Below, one piece after another: positions 1 through 12,249 of a DNA stretch of 64,000 nucleotides. Source of the DNA: Pegoplata infirma (Eukaryota; Arthropoda; Insecta; Diptera; Anthomyiidae); assembly GCA_963921195.1 (NCBI GenBank), contig OY992540.1:37006971-37070970 (forward strand), written 5' to 3'. Within the stretch, counting starts at the first letter, position 1, and each line of letters begins with the position of its first letter. A program made the position numbers and the translations under genes. The notes under the pieces were generated by a model. The model worked only from the letters and a program-made list of their open reading frames with translations. It made no database searches and was not told the origin of the DNA.

Positions 1-587
1 GAGTCCATATTAATTATTTCTGAGAAATAATAATTGTTGTACAATGAGAAAATCTGAAAAAAATCAAGTGACAACACAGGCTAAGTGGAGATGTCGACAG
101 CTTTCGGAAGATGCCACCCTTCCATCATCAGCACTCCTTCGATTGCCACACACTTAATGTGTGTCAGATTAAAATTAGCCATTTAAATGAAACTTTTGAA
201 GAAATTAAGAATTGGAATTACTCCTCTTTGTGTTGAATAACCCCTATTCACCATTAATTCGTGTTGTATTCATTTGGCAGAAACTTAATCCATCTTAACT
301 TTTAACAGAGTTGTATTTTTCCCATTGTTAACCCTTAGTAGGACATTTCAAATCTTGAAAAATGTCCGTTAGGTTTGAATTTTTGTTTCATATTTCTAAT
401 TCTTAGAAATATTACTAAATTGCAATGTACCTTATGAGTTGTGTATTAATTGTGTTTATATATTGTTGGACTGTATATTTTATAACTGAATTTTAATTTA
501 GTTTCGGTAATTGTTGTACAATGATTTTTTTCAGATTTTCTCATTGTACAACAATTATTATTTCTCAGAAATAATTAATATGGACTC
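1..587. mobile_element. MITE with perfect 66 bp terminal inverted repeats
   Basis: Bases 1-66 and 522-587 are exact reverse complements (GAGTCCATATTAATTA...). The arm may extend left of the window, so the target duplication cannot be seen. There is no coding content between them. Identical arms suggest recent insertion or arm conversion. Confidence 0.85.
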
Positions 588-611
588 AAACCGAACTAAA
601 TTAAAATTTAA

Positions 612-975
612 TATCATAATACGGCTATAAGAGTCATTTAAGCCAAAACTAAAGAGGACCTTTGTATGGGGGCTATGTCTAAATATGGACCGATTTATTC
701 CAATTTCAATAGGCTTCGTTCTTGGACCAAGGGAGTCTTAAGTTTCAAATTTCAAGTTAATTGATTAAAAATTACGACCTGTATCGTGTTTACACCGTTT
801 ACATGGACAGACAGACAGACAGACGGACGGACAGACGGACGGACGGACGGACGGACATCGCTAAATCGACTCCAAAAGTGATTCTGAGTCGATCGGTATA
901 CTTAAAAGTGGGTCTAGGACCAATATTTCGGGTTGTTACAAACATCAGCACAAACTCATTATACACAATGTTAAA
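612..975 (+). mobile_element. (GTCY)n-bearing repeat fragment (mini-me/DINE-like)
   Basis: Homologous to the right part of the complete copy at 6146-6990, including the ACATGGACAGACAGAC microsatellite and the conserved TCGGTATAC...GGGTTGTTACAAAC segment after it. The left half is missing. An apparent 76-codon frame across it is only the repeat. Confidence 0.7.
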
Positions 976-1054
976 TTTCGCGGAACTTTAAATTTTGCTG
1001 AAAATTTTGAAAGATTTTTGAAATTATAGTTTTTGAAATTTGTTTTGTATAAAT

Positions 1055-1215
1055 AAGAGTTTCGTGAGTGTGAGTCAACGTGAGTGTGAGTGAAGCGTGC
1101 TTGAGTGCACGTGAGTGTGTGTTGTTTTTAATTTACTTACGCGATTGTGAGTGAGTGTGAGTAGAAAAAATATGCTCGTGAGTGAGTGTGCGTGATTCAA
1201 AAATTCCTGTCGTAA
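1055..1215. repeat. GTGAGTGAGTGTGAGT-rich remnant
   Basis: Degenerate GTGAGTG units like those of the hAT element at 11000-11597. No clean terminus is visible, so it is taken as a decayed copy of that family. Confidence 0.5.
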
Positions 1216-1370
1216 GCGACAGTGTGACTACACCACTTTTTAAATTTTTGGTGATTTTTAAAAAATGAAAATCTTTTATCGCGAGTACTGTGTTCATAAT
1301 ATAAAAAAAAATTTGAAGACACAGGTCCAGATTTGTGGTTTTGTATCGTAATTTTGACCGATATATATTA

Positions 1371-1775
1371 GGGCGTCCTGTCAAATTTAAGTTTTCGAAT
1401 TTCGTGTCGTAATACCTGCCAAACGATGGCCACGTTAGAGCTGCATATGGTAAAATTTATAAAAAAAAATGGCAGGATCATATTCAGTCGGCAATCAGCG
1501 GTCAAAGTTGGAAAAAATTATGTATTTCGACTTCATGTCCGAATTTTTTACCCAACCCGGCTTAAAACTTCGGAAATTTTGCGTACTTTATTGACAAAAT
1601 ATTTAAAAAATTTCAAAACCACGATTTTGGTCCACAGACGCTTGTTTTTAAACATAAAAATTATATTTTTTATCCAAATTGGTCTCAAAAGTTGGAAAAT
1701 GTTAAGAATGTTATCTAAAAAATATTTAAAAAAAAATCGCGATTTTAGTCCAAAAATGCTGATTAGAGATTTTGG
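1371..1775 (+). mobile_element. Half of a foldback element related to 29.06-29.79 kb
   Basis: Shares the string AATACCTGCCAA.CGATGG, then CGGCAA.CAGCGGTCAAAGTTGG and CATGTCCGAATTTTTT with the element at 29 kb. Only one arm and part of the core are present. It runs directly into a 35 bp minisatellite array. Confidence 0.55.
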
Positions 1776-1779
1776 TCCA

Positions 1780-2100
1780 CAAAATGCTCAGAATCTGAGA
1801 CTTTTTCTTCCAGAAAATGTCTCCGAATCCGAGACTGTTTTTCTGAGACTTTTTGTGTAGGAAAAATGTTCCAGAATCTGAGACGTTTTTATAGAAAAAA
1901 TGGGAAACACTTCTCAGATTTTGAGGCTTATTTACAGGAAAAGGTCGCAATATCTGAGACTTTTTCTATAGGAAAATGGCCTAAGAATCTGTGATTTTTT
2001 GTATAGGAAAAAGGCCGCAGAATCTCTGAATTTAAGACTTATTTTATAGGAAAAGATCTCTATAGGAAAAAAGTCTCAGATTCTAAGAAATTTTTCATTA
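1780..2100 (+). repeat. 35 bp minisatellite array (about 9 degenerate units)
   Basis: Units contain CAGAATCTGAGAC followed by TTTTTCTATAGGAAAAATG. Several units have drifted. Same family as the long array at 22.6-24.2 kb. Confidence 0.75.
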
Positions 2101-2340
2101 AGAAAGTTTTTGATTTTTAATGGAAAAATCGCCTGTAAGTGTTCTGCAGCCGATTTTTATTTGATTTTATAGCTTTATTTGATTTTATAGCTCTGCCATC
2201 ACTTTTTTTGAATTGATAATTTTTTTTATTCGAAGTAAAAAAAAAAATTCCCCCCCCCCCCAAACCCAAAAGCTGTACCCGCCACTGCTTAAAGACATAG
2301 AAAAATTTCATAAAGATGATTTCAAACTATTATTTACATA

Positions 2341-3985
2341 TGGGCAATTCCATCATGTCGAACGTGACCGTTGCACACATTAAAGTTGAAAAAAAGTCAA
2401 AATAAAGAGATTTTTTTTCTTGACAAAAGGGGAAACTTATAGCTCTTAACTAGCTCTATAATTGTTACTCAGGTTGATTTTGAAAATTGTTTCAATCTTT
2501 CGATATAATCCCCAAAAACACAACCATTCGCACGGGACAAAAAACAGAAGTCGTTTTCGCGACTATCAATCAAAACTCTGATTTCAGCGAAACCTGAGGC
2601 AATATCACAATGCGACTAATTTTGAAATGTTGGCTTATAATGTCTCTTAAAAGTTGTAAAATTTTACCTCAAAATTATTTCAACTTTTTTTTTAATTTAA
2701 CTTTAATCACTGTCGCACGGGACATGTCGCACGGGACCGTTTTTTCCATCATCATATTTATGTTTTTTTTTGTTGTTCTTTTTTAACAAATTATAAATAA
2801 ATAAGCTTAGAAAACTTGGCATATATATTTTTCGTTCCCCTGGTCTGGTTCGAATTGAATTTCAGCCAAATCGGTTCAGTGGTTCAAAAGTTATTAGCAA
2901 ATCCGAGAATTTCAGATTAGTTTCACCTTAAACTCACGTGTTGAAAACCCGTTAACATGATTTTAAAACATTGGTAAGTCACAAAACTATTTTACAACGT
3001 ATTGTTGTCATTCAAAAATTTTGTCACAAAAAAGTACACTCGAAAAAGTTTTACACTCAAAAAAATTTTACACTCAAAAAAAATTTAGTAAATAATTTTT
3101 TTTTTTTTTCAAAAATTACTTACAATTAGAAAAAAAAATTTTTTACATAACATTAAATATTTCTAATCCCAAATGTCATTTACTTTCACTTAAAAAGGGC
3201 ATTGTGGAGGGTATTCATCGATTCGCCTAGTCGAATTTAACTTTTCAACTTGTTTAATTTATTGTCACGTAATTTCATTTCATCTTCCTTCAACTTTTCT
3301 CTCCGCCGTTTGCATCACTCTTTATTTTTTTCGCCGTTTATACTCATCTATATTTAAATAATTTAAAAGAATGTATTAAAATAAGTAAATCATTTATTTA
3401 AGAAAAAAAAATTTTTTTCAAAATTTTAAAATCCACACTTACCATGTCGCACGTGACCAACTTTATATAAGAACCCTGATCACAGATTTTATTATTTTTT
3501 AATTATTTTTTTTTATTTTAATTGTAATAAAAATTTGTGTTTGTTCTCAATATTTGATGAACTTTCGTCATGTCCACTTGACGCACTAATTACAAATGTT
3601 GTTTTCCAATGTCGCACGGGACATCGAAATATGTGATAAAGCATAGCAAAAACTAACCGTTATTTTTTGAATTGCATAGTTTGTTATGCATTTTTTTAGC
3701 TCTTTGTATCTCCAGAAAGATTTTTTAAAAGCAAAAGTCAATATTTAATGCTTCTCTTTAAGAACTTTTAACAAAACAAAAGGTGCAATAGAAATGTCCC
3801 AATGAGAAAAAATTGGCTTGCTCGACTTTACATTCTAATATCTCAAAATGGGTTATGAATAAATGTACAATTTGTTCACGTTAGTAAAATTTGATTGTTT
3901 TCCTATGAAAATATGTTAAAACAAATGGATTTCAAGAACTTTTGGTTTTTTGGTTTTGGTAGACCTTTCGGTGGAAGTGCCCATA
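2341..3985. mobile_element. TIR element (GGGCAATTCCA ends) holding a truncated (GTCY)n-family copy
   Basis: Ends GGGCAATTCCATC and GGTGGAAGTGCCC are inverted and flanked by ATAT on both sides. Inside, GTCGCACGGGAC recurs at least four times (2.52, 2.71, 2.72 and 3.61 kb, plus variants). Bases about 2,820-3,260 are a minus-strand copy of the family at 54.16-56.57 kb. No coding frame is seen. Confidence 0.5.
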
Positions 3986-4009
3986 TACAAAAAACTATAA
4001 ACAAAATGA

Positions 4010-6060
4010 GAATTCTAAAAACTAAGAGAATTAAAAAAAAAATAAAAATTATTTAATTTTAATTAAATTATTTACTTACATTTTAAAAAAAGGTTTTGAG
4101 TAAATTTTTAATTGCGTCAATTAAAAAATTACTCAAATTTTCTGTTGAAATTTAAACAAGTGATTACTCAAAAAATTTTCCCCCACATTTTTTTCTTTGT
4201 ACGTTTACAAGGATTTTCGATGGTACTATTTCCCGTAAAACTACAGGGCATTCGTTATCTAATTCTATTTTTGAAAAAATGGGGGACCTTCTAAAAGTTT
4301 TTTTTTACATCTTTTACAATTTCCATACGTATTAAAACTTTATAAAAAAGAAATCAACTTCATCATTATTATTAATACGTTATTAAAAAGAAAAACGTTA
4401 TCGTTAAAAATCATCAAATATTCATATAAATTTTCCATAAGCAATAAAATGGTCATTAAAACGCAGGCATTGTTCCAAAAAAGAAAAATATAAAAAATTA
4501 TTATCAATGAAAATTTTTTACAGATGGCCATAAAATCATCAAAAGAAATCTTTTTAAAAAAACACGGTTAGTTTAACTACCATAGTATTAGACTTCCGTG
4601 TTACCAACGTTTATACAATATCAAAAAAAGAAAAACCCGTATTGGAAATGCGTTAAAATAACAGAAATCAAATCAATATAATTTGACAAACGTACATAGA
4701 ACTCACAGGAAATCGTATTACACAAATGAAGTGTAACATTCGTTGTGTTGCAAACAATTGAAATTATGTTTCCTTGTTTTTTGAAAAATTTTAAATTATA
4801 AAAAATCTGTAATAAAAAAAAGGAGCTAACTAAGAAGAAACTATAAATTGACCTTTTGACACACATCTGCACTTCAAATTACTTATGGCCTTTTTTATTA
4901 ATAAATGAGTAGAGGAGGGACAATGAAAATGTAAAAAAACAACAGATAGACGGACAGACAGACGTGCCATTCAAAACGATACGGCGGTTATTATTACGTG
5001 AGGCCCTCAATGAATAAATTTTTTAATTTTTTTATTTATTTTCTTTTTCTTACAACAATAAAAACTATTTTTCATATTGTTTAAATTTTTTAAAAGAAAA
5101 AAAAAATCTTTTGATAACACAAAAATCTGTACCTCGCTAATGTTTAACACTGCCCTGGCTACTGGAATATATTAATTCATATGAAAAATGAATCAAATAA
5201 TCTATGGTACAACAAAAAAATAAAACAAAAATCAGAAAAACTATAAAATATATACATATTGAATTGAATTAATTCGTTGCCACGTCTTCAACAAAACTAA
5301 AAATACTACACAGAAAAAATTGAAAACGGATTTTGATTAAAATGTTTGTAGAATTGATTAAAAAAATTAATATCAGGTAGACGAATTGGTACACTCAAAA
5401 AAAAGGGTGATAAAATATAGGAAAATCAACTAAATTTTGAGAAAAAAAAAATGGTAATGATTTGGCGCCAACGATTTTTTTTCATTTGTCTTACAAGGAA
5501 GGTATTTCACAGGGCACCCACCGATTGTCCTGAAACATGACTATTGGAATAAGGGAAGAAAAATAAGAGTAACCTGTTTTTTAAGCTTCCCAATCTAAAA
5601 TTTAAAAATGGGTTGCCACTGTATGAAAAAATATGGGCTCTTGGGAAAATCCTAATAAAAGCCGACCTAGCAGAATTTTCGCCAAACCAAAAATAAAGGT
5701 CAGCCTAATTTTAATAGAGATTATTATATATGATTTTGGGGGTCGTACGTATATACATCCCGATATAAACTACCTCAACGTTTATACATTTTTGACAATA
5801 ACAGACTTCTTGAAGCCGTATTTAGACACAACCGATACGCTATTGGAAAGGCCTTCAAAAAACCTTTCGATCTGTATTAAATGTTCAAAAAAATCCCGTT
5901 TTTCTCCCTCTCCCTTGACCCGCTAAATGTGAGATTGGGCAGCGAAACAAAAACAGATAACTTTTATTTTGTTCCCTTCTTGCATATAGGAATGCAAGTT
6001 TCAGGACAAAATATAAGAAAAACAAATTTAACTAGAAAATGTGAAAAATTTTATTTATAT
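4010..6060. other. AT-rich stretch without a recognisable gene
   Basis: Contains one end of a CACAG-family MITE (about 4,030-4,205), a short GACAGACAGACG microsatellite scar (4,945-4,965) and homopolymer runs. The open frames here are short, of low complexity and resemble no protein family. Confidence 0.6.
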
Positions 6061-6145
6061 TTTAGTTCAGAGCTTCTCACTAACTTTTGCTTTGCGAACC
6101 TTTTTCAATATTTGAAATTTTTCGCGACCCCCTAACATAAAAAAA

Positions 6146-6990
6146 ACAAGTAAGAAAGTTATAGTCGGTCAAGACCGACCATATAATACCCTACACCAGA
6201 GTTTCCCGGAAAATGGGTCCCATGGACCGATTAGATCTATATGTTGTAAAATCTTTAATAAGTGTAAAAAACACTCACAAATCAAATTTGAGTGAAATAG
6301 GCTTCTATTTGTTGACAATAAACCGCTTTAACTGAATATCGGGCGAAATTTTCACAAGGGGCCTGAGTCCAAAACTGGTCCGATGATTATCAGGTTTGAT
6401 AAAGTTATTTAAGTACGCGTTTAACATACACAAACAAAATTTTAATTAAACATTTTCTATTTTCATGACATTTGAGACATTTATGCGAAAATCGGGAAGG
6501 TGGTTTGTATGGGGGCTACAAGAAGGACTGGTCCGATTTCTTTGAAATTCGGAATGATGATTTGTGAAGACAAAACATGTTTACCTTCCAAATTTCAAAA
6601 CGATACCTTCTGTAATACGGTTATTAGAGTCATTTGAGCCAAAGCTAAAGAGGACCTTTGTATGGAGGCTAGGTCTAAATATGGACCGATTTTCCAATTT
6701 CAATAGGCTTCGTCCTTGGGCCAAGAGAGACTTAAGTTTCAAATTTCAAGTCAATTGATCAAAAATTGCGACCTGTATCGTGTTTACACCGTTTACATGG
6801 ACAGACAGACAGACAGACAGACGGACGGACGGACGGACGGACGGACGGACATCGCTAAATCGACTCAAAAAGTGATTCTGAGTCGATCGGTATACTTAAA
6901 GGTGGGTCTAGGACCAATATTTCGGGTAGTTACAAACATCAGCACAAACTCATTATACCCTGTACCACAGTGTGGTGTAGGGTATAAATA
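6146..6990 (+). mobile_element. Complete (GTCY)n-bearing element (mini-me/DINE-like), type 1
   Basis: Begins AACAAGTAAGAAAG, then the hairpin GTCGGTC-AA-GACCGAC and ATACCCTACACC; ends GGTGTAGGGTATAAATA. Near the right end is a (GACA)(GACG)n run. Known dipteran mini-me/DINE elements have such a microsatellite; the assignment here is by resemblance. Confidence 0.75.
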
Positions 6991-7019
6991 CTAACGTGAA
7001 CTTTGCCCTCAGTTTTTTT

Positions 7020-7690
7020 AAAAACCTAAAGTAATGGAAAAATTTGGAAACCAAATTCAGAAGCAGCATTGAAAGATTAATCGAAACCCTGTGGTCAGAT
7101 CCCAGACGCATACCAAAAATTTCACGTAAAAAACTTCTAAAAATTAAAAAAAAAAACACAATTTTTATGAACTTTGACCTCAATTTCCTTAAAAATTTGG
7201 AAACCAGGTCCGGAACTACGGCATTTTATATCGAAACTTACTATCGTCATCCATTTTTTATTTTCGAAAATAAAAGAAAAATACCAATTCAACCTGATCA
7301 GCAATGAAGAAATGTTTACCAAGAAAGCATTTAAAGTCTAATTTAGAGTAATGATTGTTCTTTTTTTCAAAATTATGTACCAATGTTTGGTATTGACCGA
7401 AATTTTATTCGACCACGAATCTAGATCCGTTATTCGGATACAGATTTGAAATCAGCATTAAAAAATAAATCAAAAAATGTAGTCAGATCCCAGACGCATC
7501 CAAAAAAAACACAAACAAAGCTCTTAAAAATGCACAAGAATACGTTTTTGTAAACTTCGCCTTTAATTTTCTCAAAAACCTAACGTAAAAAAAAAAAATT
7601 GAAACCCAGATTCGGAATCAGCATCGAAAAGTTAATAGAAAACGAACTGTCAGATCCCAGACTCAACTAAAAACTTCACAAGTCATTGTT
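7020..7690 (+). repeat. Degenerate tandem repeat
   Basis: Three diverged units share GAAACC.GATTCGGAATCAGCAT, GTCAGATCCCAGACGCA and AACTT.GCCT.AATTT. They sit inside the hAT element at 6.07-8.01 kb. Confidence 0.5.
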
Positions 7691-7818
7691 GGGCATCCCG
7701 GGAAATTAACAACTGCACACTGATTACGGAGGGACCTTAAGTGATGGAAATAATTTATTCCTTTAATAAAAGTATTTGTATATTTTTATAACTCAACAAT
7801 AAAAAAATGTGCACATTT

Positions 7819-7945
7819 AACATTAACAACATGTTGTTAAATTTAAATTTACCAAAATTTAAGGTTTTAACAAAATTAACATTAACATTAACAACATGTT
7901 GTTAAATTTAAATTTACCAAAATTTAAGGTTTTAACAAAATTGTT
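7819..7945 (+). repeat. Direct duplication of about 60 bp
   Basis: The block containing ACAACATGTTGTTAAATTT and AAATTTAAGGTTTTAAC occurs twice with almost no change, separated by a few bases. Each copy contains a palindromic AACAACATGTTGTT. Confidence 0.8.
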
Positions 7946-8229
7946 TGCGACCCCCTGAAACTCTTCCGCGACCCTCTAGGGGGCCGCGACCCACCGTTTG
8001 AGAACCATTGTTTTAGTTCACACACATTTGAGGACTAGATTGGGTCCAGACCGAACCATTGGGTTCGTACCCCATGGGTATGGTTCTATAGGGTCGCCTT
8101 AGATTTTCATTCAAAAACTTTGTCCGTTTCGCTCTACTTTAGTTAGGGGCCTGACAGGGTCTTGAGAATCTTAAAAACTGAAAACCTCAAAAACTTTTAC
8201 TCTAAGTGCTTTCGGGTATTTTTTGTTTT

Positions 8230-8640
8230 TACTTTGAGCTAATACTCAGGGATGTCCGCAACTAATGCAATACATTGTGTTGGTATTAGGAAAATAGGTT
8301 ATGAGGAGAGTGAAAGAGGGAGTAGTGTTTGTGGAGATTTAATTTTAATTTTTATTAAGACTTCTGCTTGGAGGTTATTCCACATACGGCTAGTTCGACC
8401 GATAAAGGACATTTACTATAATTTCTGCCGCAGTGTTAACATTATCATCAATAAAACAGATTTTCCAGTTGAAATGCTGATATAAATTGTTAAGCTCAGC
8501 CTAACGAGCCTTTTCATGTACAAAAGTAGAGCGCTTCGTTGCTGGTTTTGAACCACTACGAAGTTCCGAAAATGAAAAAAGTGCAGAAATGATGTTATGA
8601 TCCAAAATTCTGAGAGGCGCAAGTAGCTACACTTCGTATG
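8230..8640 (-). pseudogene. Possible decayed non-LTR ORF2 fragment
   Basis: A minus-strand frame reads SELRSGSKPATKRSTFVHEKAR.AELNNLYQHFNWKICFIDDNVNTAAEIIVNVLYRS, which resembles the linker between endonuclease and reverse transcriptase in I/R1-type elements. Stop codons interrupt it. Recognition is by pattern only. Confidence 0.35.
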
Positions 8641-8673
8641 TCAGGATGCGAAGTGAGAAAAAATACTAGGGTA

Positions 8674-9278
8674 CACTCAAAAAAATAAAACTGTAAAGTT
8701 AACAAATTTTTTTTTGTTAACTCAAGTTTACTGGCTTTTTAGCAAATTTTTAGTTAAAATCAGCGTTTTAACTACTTTTTTTAGTTAAGTTCAATTTACG
8801 AAAATACTAGTTTTGAACAAATTTTGAATTAATTTTTTTTGTTGACTTCAAAACTGAGTTTTCGAATTTTTACTAATTAATTTGCTGATTTTTCGTAACA
8901 AATTTGTTAAGTGAAATTTCTTGTGTAGCCTCCTATGCAAATCTCATAAGTTCTATTTAAGCTGATGAAAAAACAGAAAAAATAAACTTATAATTTTTTA
9001 TAAAATATTTTGTAAATTTTAGTTTACGAAAAGTAACAAAAAGTTTAGCTGAATTCAACAAATTTTTTTGTTAATATATGTACAAAAACCCTACGAAATT
9101 TCAGCTAAATTTTTAGTTAAAGTTACGGTTTTTTTTTTTGCTACATTCATTCTACGAAAAGTTAGCTAAATATTTTTAGTTAAATTAACTAAAAATTTAG
9201 TAGGCCCAAAATCAGGTGCTTTTTTAGTTAAATTTAACTAAATTTTTTGCTAAATTTACAGTATTTTTTTTTTTAGTG
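8674..9278. mobile_element. MITE with CACTCAAAAAAA ends and TA duplication, 605 bp
   Basis: TA-CACTCAAAAAAATA... and ...TTTTTTTTAGTG-TA are inverted ends (TA at 8672-8673 and 9279-9280). The inside is very AT-rich with many TTAGTTAA motifs and no coding frame. The TA duplication suggests Tc1/mariner mobilisation. Confidence 0.65.
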
Positions 9279-9750
9279 TAGTACAAAACTGCCCTTCAAC
9301 AAGATAAGTGTGTGCAGCGAAGAGCTCAGAATATTTGCCCTCGGGATTCGTCCTTAAACTAACCAGGCCGCAACAATGAACTCACTCTCAGATGGATCCC
9401 GGGCCATGAGGGGCACTTGGGCAACGAACGGACAGACTGTCTGGCCAATCGTAGTGCAAGATGCTCTTTCATTGGTCCGGAAACCATCTGTGGTGTGTCC
9501 GTTGGGCACATCATGGAAAGTTAACGATTATGGAGGGACTCTGAATTTGTCAATCACTGGAACCACTGTTCTGGAGCGGCAGGCGAAAAGATCCATCCCC
9601 TGGGGTATCTAAACGATTACTTATGGTGTTTTCTTTTCTGAACAAAAAATTGTGCATTGTTAAAATGTTAAATTTTAAAATGTTGACATGGCCCTGAAAC
9701 GATGTTGCATTTTTTTCACTCAGAAAAGAACACAAAAAATGCTGTTTTGT

Positions 9751-9840
9751 ACGCAAATTGCCCTGATTTGCTGGTTCGATGGATGTGTTTTTCGCTTATA
9801 TTGCCGGCAGCTCAGGTTCGAATCCCGGCGATGGCCATCA
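9751..9840 (+). repeat. tRNA-like sequence (pol III B-box) in the 9.6 kb element
   Basis: A perfect B-box-type GGTTCGAATCC at 9814-9824 sits in a T-arm-like context (CAGGTTCGAATCCCGGCG). The 5' part does not fold into a convincing cloverleaf, so this is a tRNA relic rather than a tRNA gene. Confidence 0.45.
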
Positions 9841-10064
9841 CATATTTTTTTTATTTTTTTTTTTGCTTTAAATTATTTTGTTTTTAATTATTTAAACTTA
9901 AAAAAAAAAAATACCAAAAAATTAACAAATTTAGTCGATTTTATATGAAAATTTACTTTTTTTTAAAAAAATTATTAAATTATTTAAAAAAAAACATTAT
10001 TAAATAAAAAAAATAATACGTAATTGAATAAAAAAAAATACCAGAATAAAAAAAAAAAAATTTG

Positions 10065-10150
10065 TCCATACCGGGATTTGAACCCCGGACCTCCAGTGTC
10101 ACATGCCACGACACCATCCTCTGCACCACAACAGCATCAGTTAACTTGTT
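10065..10150 (-). repeat. tRNA-like sequence facing the previous one
   Basis: On the minus strand GGTTCAAATCC (10074-10084) lies in a T-arm-like CCGGGGTTCAAATCCCGG, preceded by an A-box-like TGGTGCAGAGGATGG. It is convergent with the block at 9,751 and separated from it by about 230 AT-rich bases. Confidence 0.5.
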
Positions 10151-10555
10151 CGCTTAATTTGAGTTTTGCTACATGAGAGAATATCAGGGCAGTTTTTCAC
10201 CCCGTCATTTGATTTCGGGGTTGAAAATATGCATTTTTTACCTCACGGCCAGGCAATAATTTGAGAAAAGAACATAATATTTTTTCAAAAGTGTGCATTT
10301 TTTTTAGAAAAGAACACAAAAAATTCAAAGAATAAAAAAAATGTTACAAAATGCTACATTTTTTGCCAGAAAAGAAAACGCCATTAATCTCGACAAAAAG
10401 GATCTAAGGATTCTAACTGGTTACCTCACTGGACATTGTAATCTTTGCTATCAACTTATGAAGAAGAACTTATCGGACACTGAAATAGGTAGGTTCTGTG
10501 AAATTGACGCCAAAACGGCAGAACACATCCCTTGTGAAAAATCTTAATCCCGCAC

Positions 10556-10990
10556 ACTCACGCGTGAATCACGCTCTAATCTGCTCGTGTGCCCATCTCT
10601 AATTTGTATAAACAATTTTGTCTTAAAATTCTGACATTTTTGTACGCACTTAAAAAGCAATTTTAATTTAAAAAAAAAAAATATTACTCATTCAAACGCA
10701 TAAAAGAAGTCAAATACATATTTTTTTGTTGTATTTCTTCTTTTATATTTCTTCATATCTCAAAAAAATAAATTTATTGATGCATTCATCAATAAAATGG
10801 AACATAATGCAAAGTGATACTCAAATGAAATTGATGCCGTTCGCACCATATCTTTTCATACACATTTATGAGGATGAATAATATTCTTTCTCTTCCTTAA
10901 ATAATAATTATCTTAAGTTTTTTTATTTTTTGTTTTCTCAAAGAAACCAAAAGCAAACATTTAACCAGAAAACCTGGTTTCCCAAGTAGT
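10556..10990. other. hAT end fragment plus AT-rich DNA without a gene
   Basis: 10556-10602 is one end (…GTGCCCATCTCTA) of the GTGAGT-type hAT family. The rest to 10,990 is AT-rich with no repeat or coding sequence that I recognise. Confidence 0.45.
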
Positions 10991-10999
10991 AGATTGTAC

Positions 11000-11597
11000 T
11001 AGAGATGGGCACATGAGTTTGACTGAACTCAATTTTACTCACGTAATTTTAAGTGAGTAGGAAAAAAATGCGTGAGTGAGTGTGCGTGAGTAAGATTTTA
11101 GCGTGAGTGAATGTGCGTGAGTCGATTTTTTTGTGTAGGTTTGCGTAAGATTGACTGAACTCAATTTTACTCACGTGATTGTGAGTGAGTGTGAGTAGGG
11201 AAACAAATTTCGTAAGTGAGTGCGAGTGAGTCAGATTTTTGAATGAGTGTGCGTGAGTCGATTTTTTTGTGTAGGTTTGCGTGATTTATTATCTCTTCAT
11301 ATTTCGTGCCGAAAAAGTAAAAAAAAATAAAATTTGGCTTAACTTTTAATTTCGTTCCGAAAAAAACAAAAAGACTTATAAAATTGGGCTAAACCTTAAA
11401 TTTTGTCAAAAATTTTGTTAGATTTTGGTAATTTTAATTTTTTTTTATATAAGTAAGAGTTTTGTGAGTTGGAATTAATTTACCCACATGATTGTGAGTG
11501 GGTGTGAGTAGAAAAAATATGCTCGTGAGTGTGCGTGATTTAAAAATTCCTGTCGTGAGTGAGTGTTAGTCAAAATTCACTCACGCGCTCATCTCTA
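11000..11597. mobile_element. hAT-type MITE with GTGAGTG arrays, TSD GATTGTAC
   Basis: Ends TAGAGATGGGC and GCTCATCTCTA are inverted and lie between exact copies of GATTGTAC (10992-10999 and 11598-11605). Both halves are packed with GTGAGTGAGTG-like units around an AT-rich centre. Length 598 bp, non-coding. Confidence 0.92.
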
Positions 11598-12249
11598 GAT
11601 TGTACGTTCGTTTACTTGCTCCTTTATAATGAAAATGCGGCAAACTGCACTAAATACAAAAAAAAAACTTTCGACATTTCCACATGATCGCTTTCAATTA
11701 GGATCACTAATGGTAAAAGTAAAAAATACCGAAAAATATTTGAAAAAAATAATTTCTTAAAATTTATTTATAGAGTGTTTTAAGGTGGCTTTTTTGTTTA
11801 AGCTACTGATCCTTATTATTTTCGATAAGAAATATGACAATGAGGATAGGATGATTGAAAGATTTTGAGAAAAATATTTTCTTTTCTTTACTCATCATAG
11901 ATAGAATCGTATACTAGGAGGAGTACAAAAAATTCAAAACACGACCAAATCGCTCATTTGAAAATTGAAAACAATATTGGAATCTCGTTTTTTCCTGGCA
12001 AGGTGTTTTACACTGTATAAAAAGCTCCCGCCAAAGCCCCCACAAATAAAACGCACCTTTAAAATTTTTTTTTTAATTTTTTCAACATGTTAGAAGTTAT
12101 AAAAGATTCGGCACAGAATTTAACACTTTCACTTGTTTTGTGCTAATATTGCCCCTCAAAAGCAACTTTTCCGACCTCGATGATTTTGAAATTTGAAAAA
12201 AAGGAAAATTTGCCTGTATATATTTAAAAAAAAATTTAAAAAAAAATGT

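Larger units (their letters stand above)
6068..8010. mobile_element. hAT-type element, TSD TTTTAGTT, with nested insertion
   Basis: Ends CAGAGCTTCTCA and TGAGAACCATTG are inverted and lie between identical 8 bp copies TTTTAGTT (6060-6067 and 8011-8018). Both ends carry the CGCGACCCCCTA-type subterminal sequence common in hAT elements. The 6146-6990 repeat is inserted inside. No transposase frame remains. Confidence 0.85.
9624..10383. mobile_element. PIF/Harbinger-like TIR element, 760 bp, TTA target duplication
   Basis: Imperfect inverted ends of about 33 bases beginning TGGYGTTTTCTTTTCTG lie between two TTA copies (9621-9623 and 10384-10386). Removing one TTA and the element restores the interrupted retrotransposon sequence, which supports the boundary. 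No transposase frame is seen; it is non-autonomous. It holds two tRNA-like blocks in opposite orientation with an AT-rich centre. Confidence 0.75.
9350..10547 (+). pseudogene. Decayed non-LTR ORF2 C-terminus, split by a DNA transposon
   Basis: From about 9,360 the frame reads NELTLRWIPGHEGHLGNERTDCLA, the end of a retrotransposon RNase H domain, then FIGPETICGVSVGH and, after a stop codon, NHWNHCSGAAGEKIHPLGYLNDYL. The text resumes after the inserted element at 10384 as LDKKDLRILTGYLTGHCNLCYQL...RFCEIDAKTAEHIPCE, the usual C-terminal CCHC region. At least one in-frame stop, one frameshift and the insertion make it dead. It is a different family from the intact copy at 61-64 kb. Confidence 0.75.

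Noticed and set aside
1426..1860. 144-codon plus-strand open frame
   Set aside because: Spans the foldback remnant and minisatellite, low complexity, no family resemblance.
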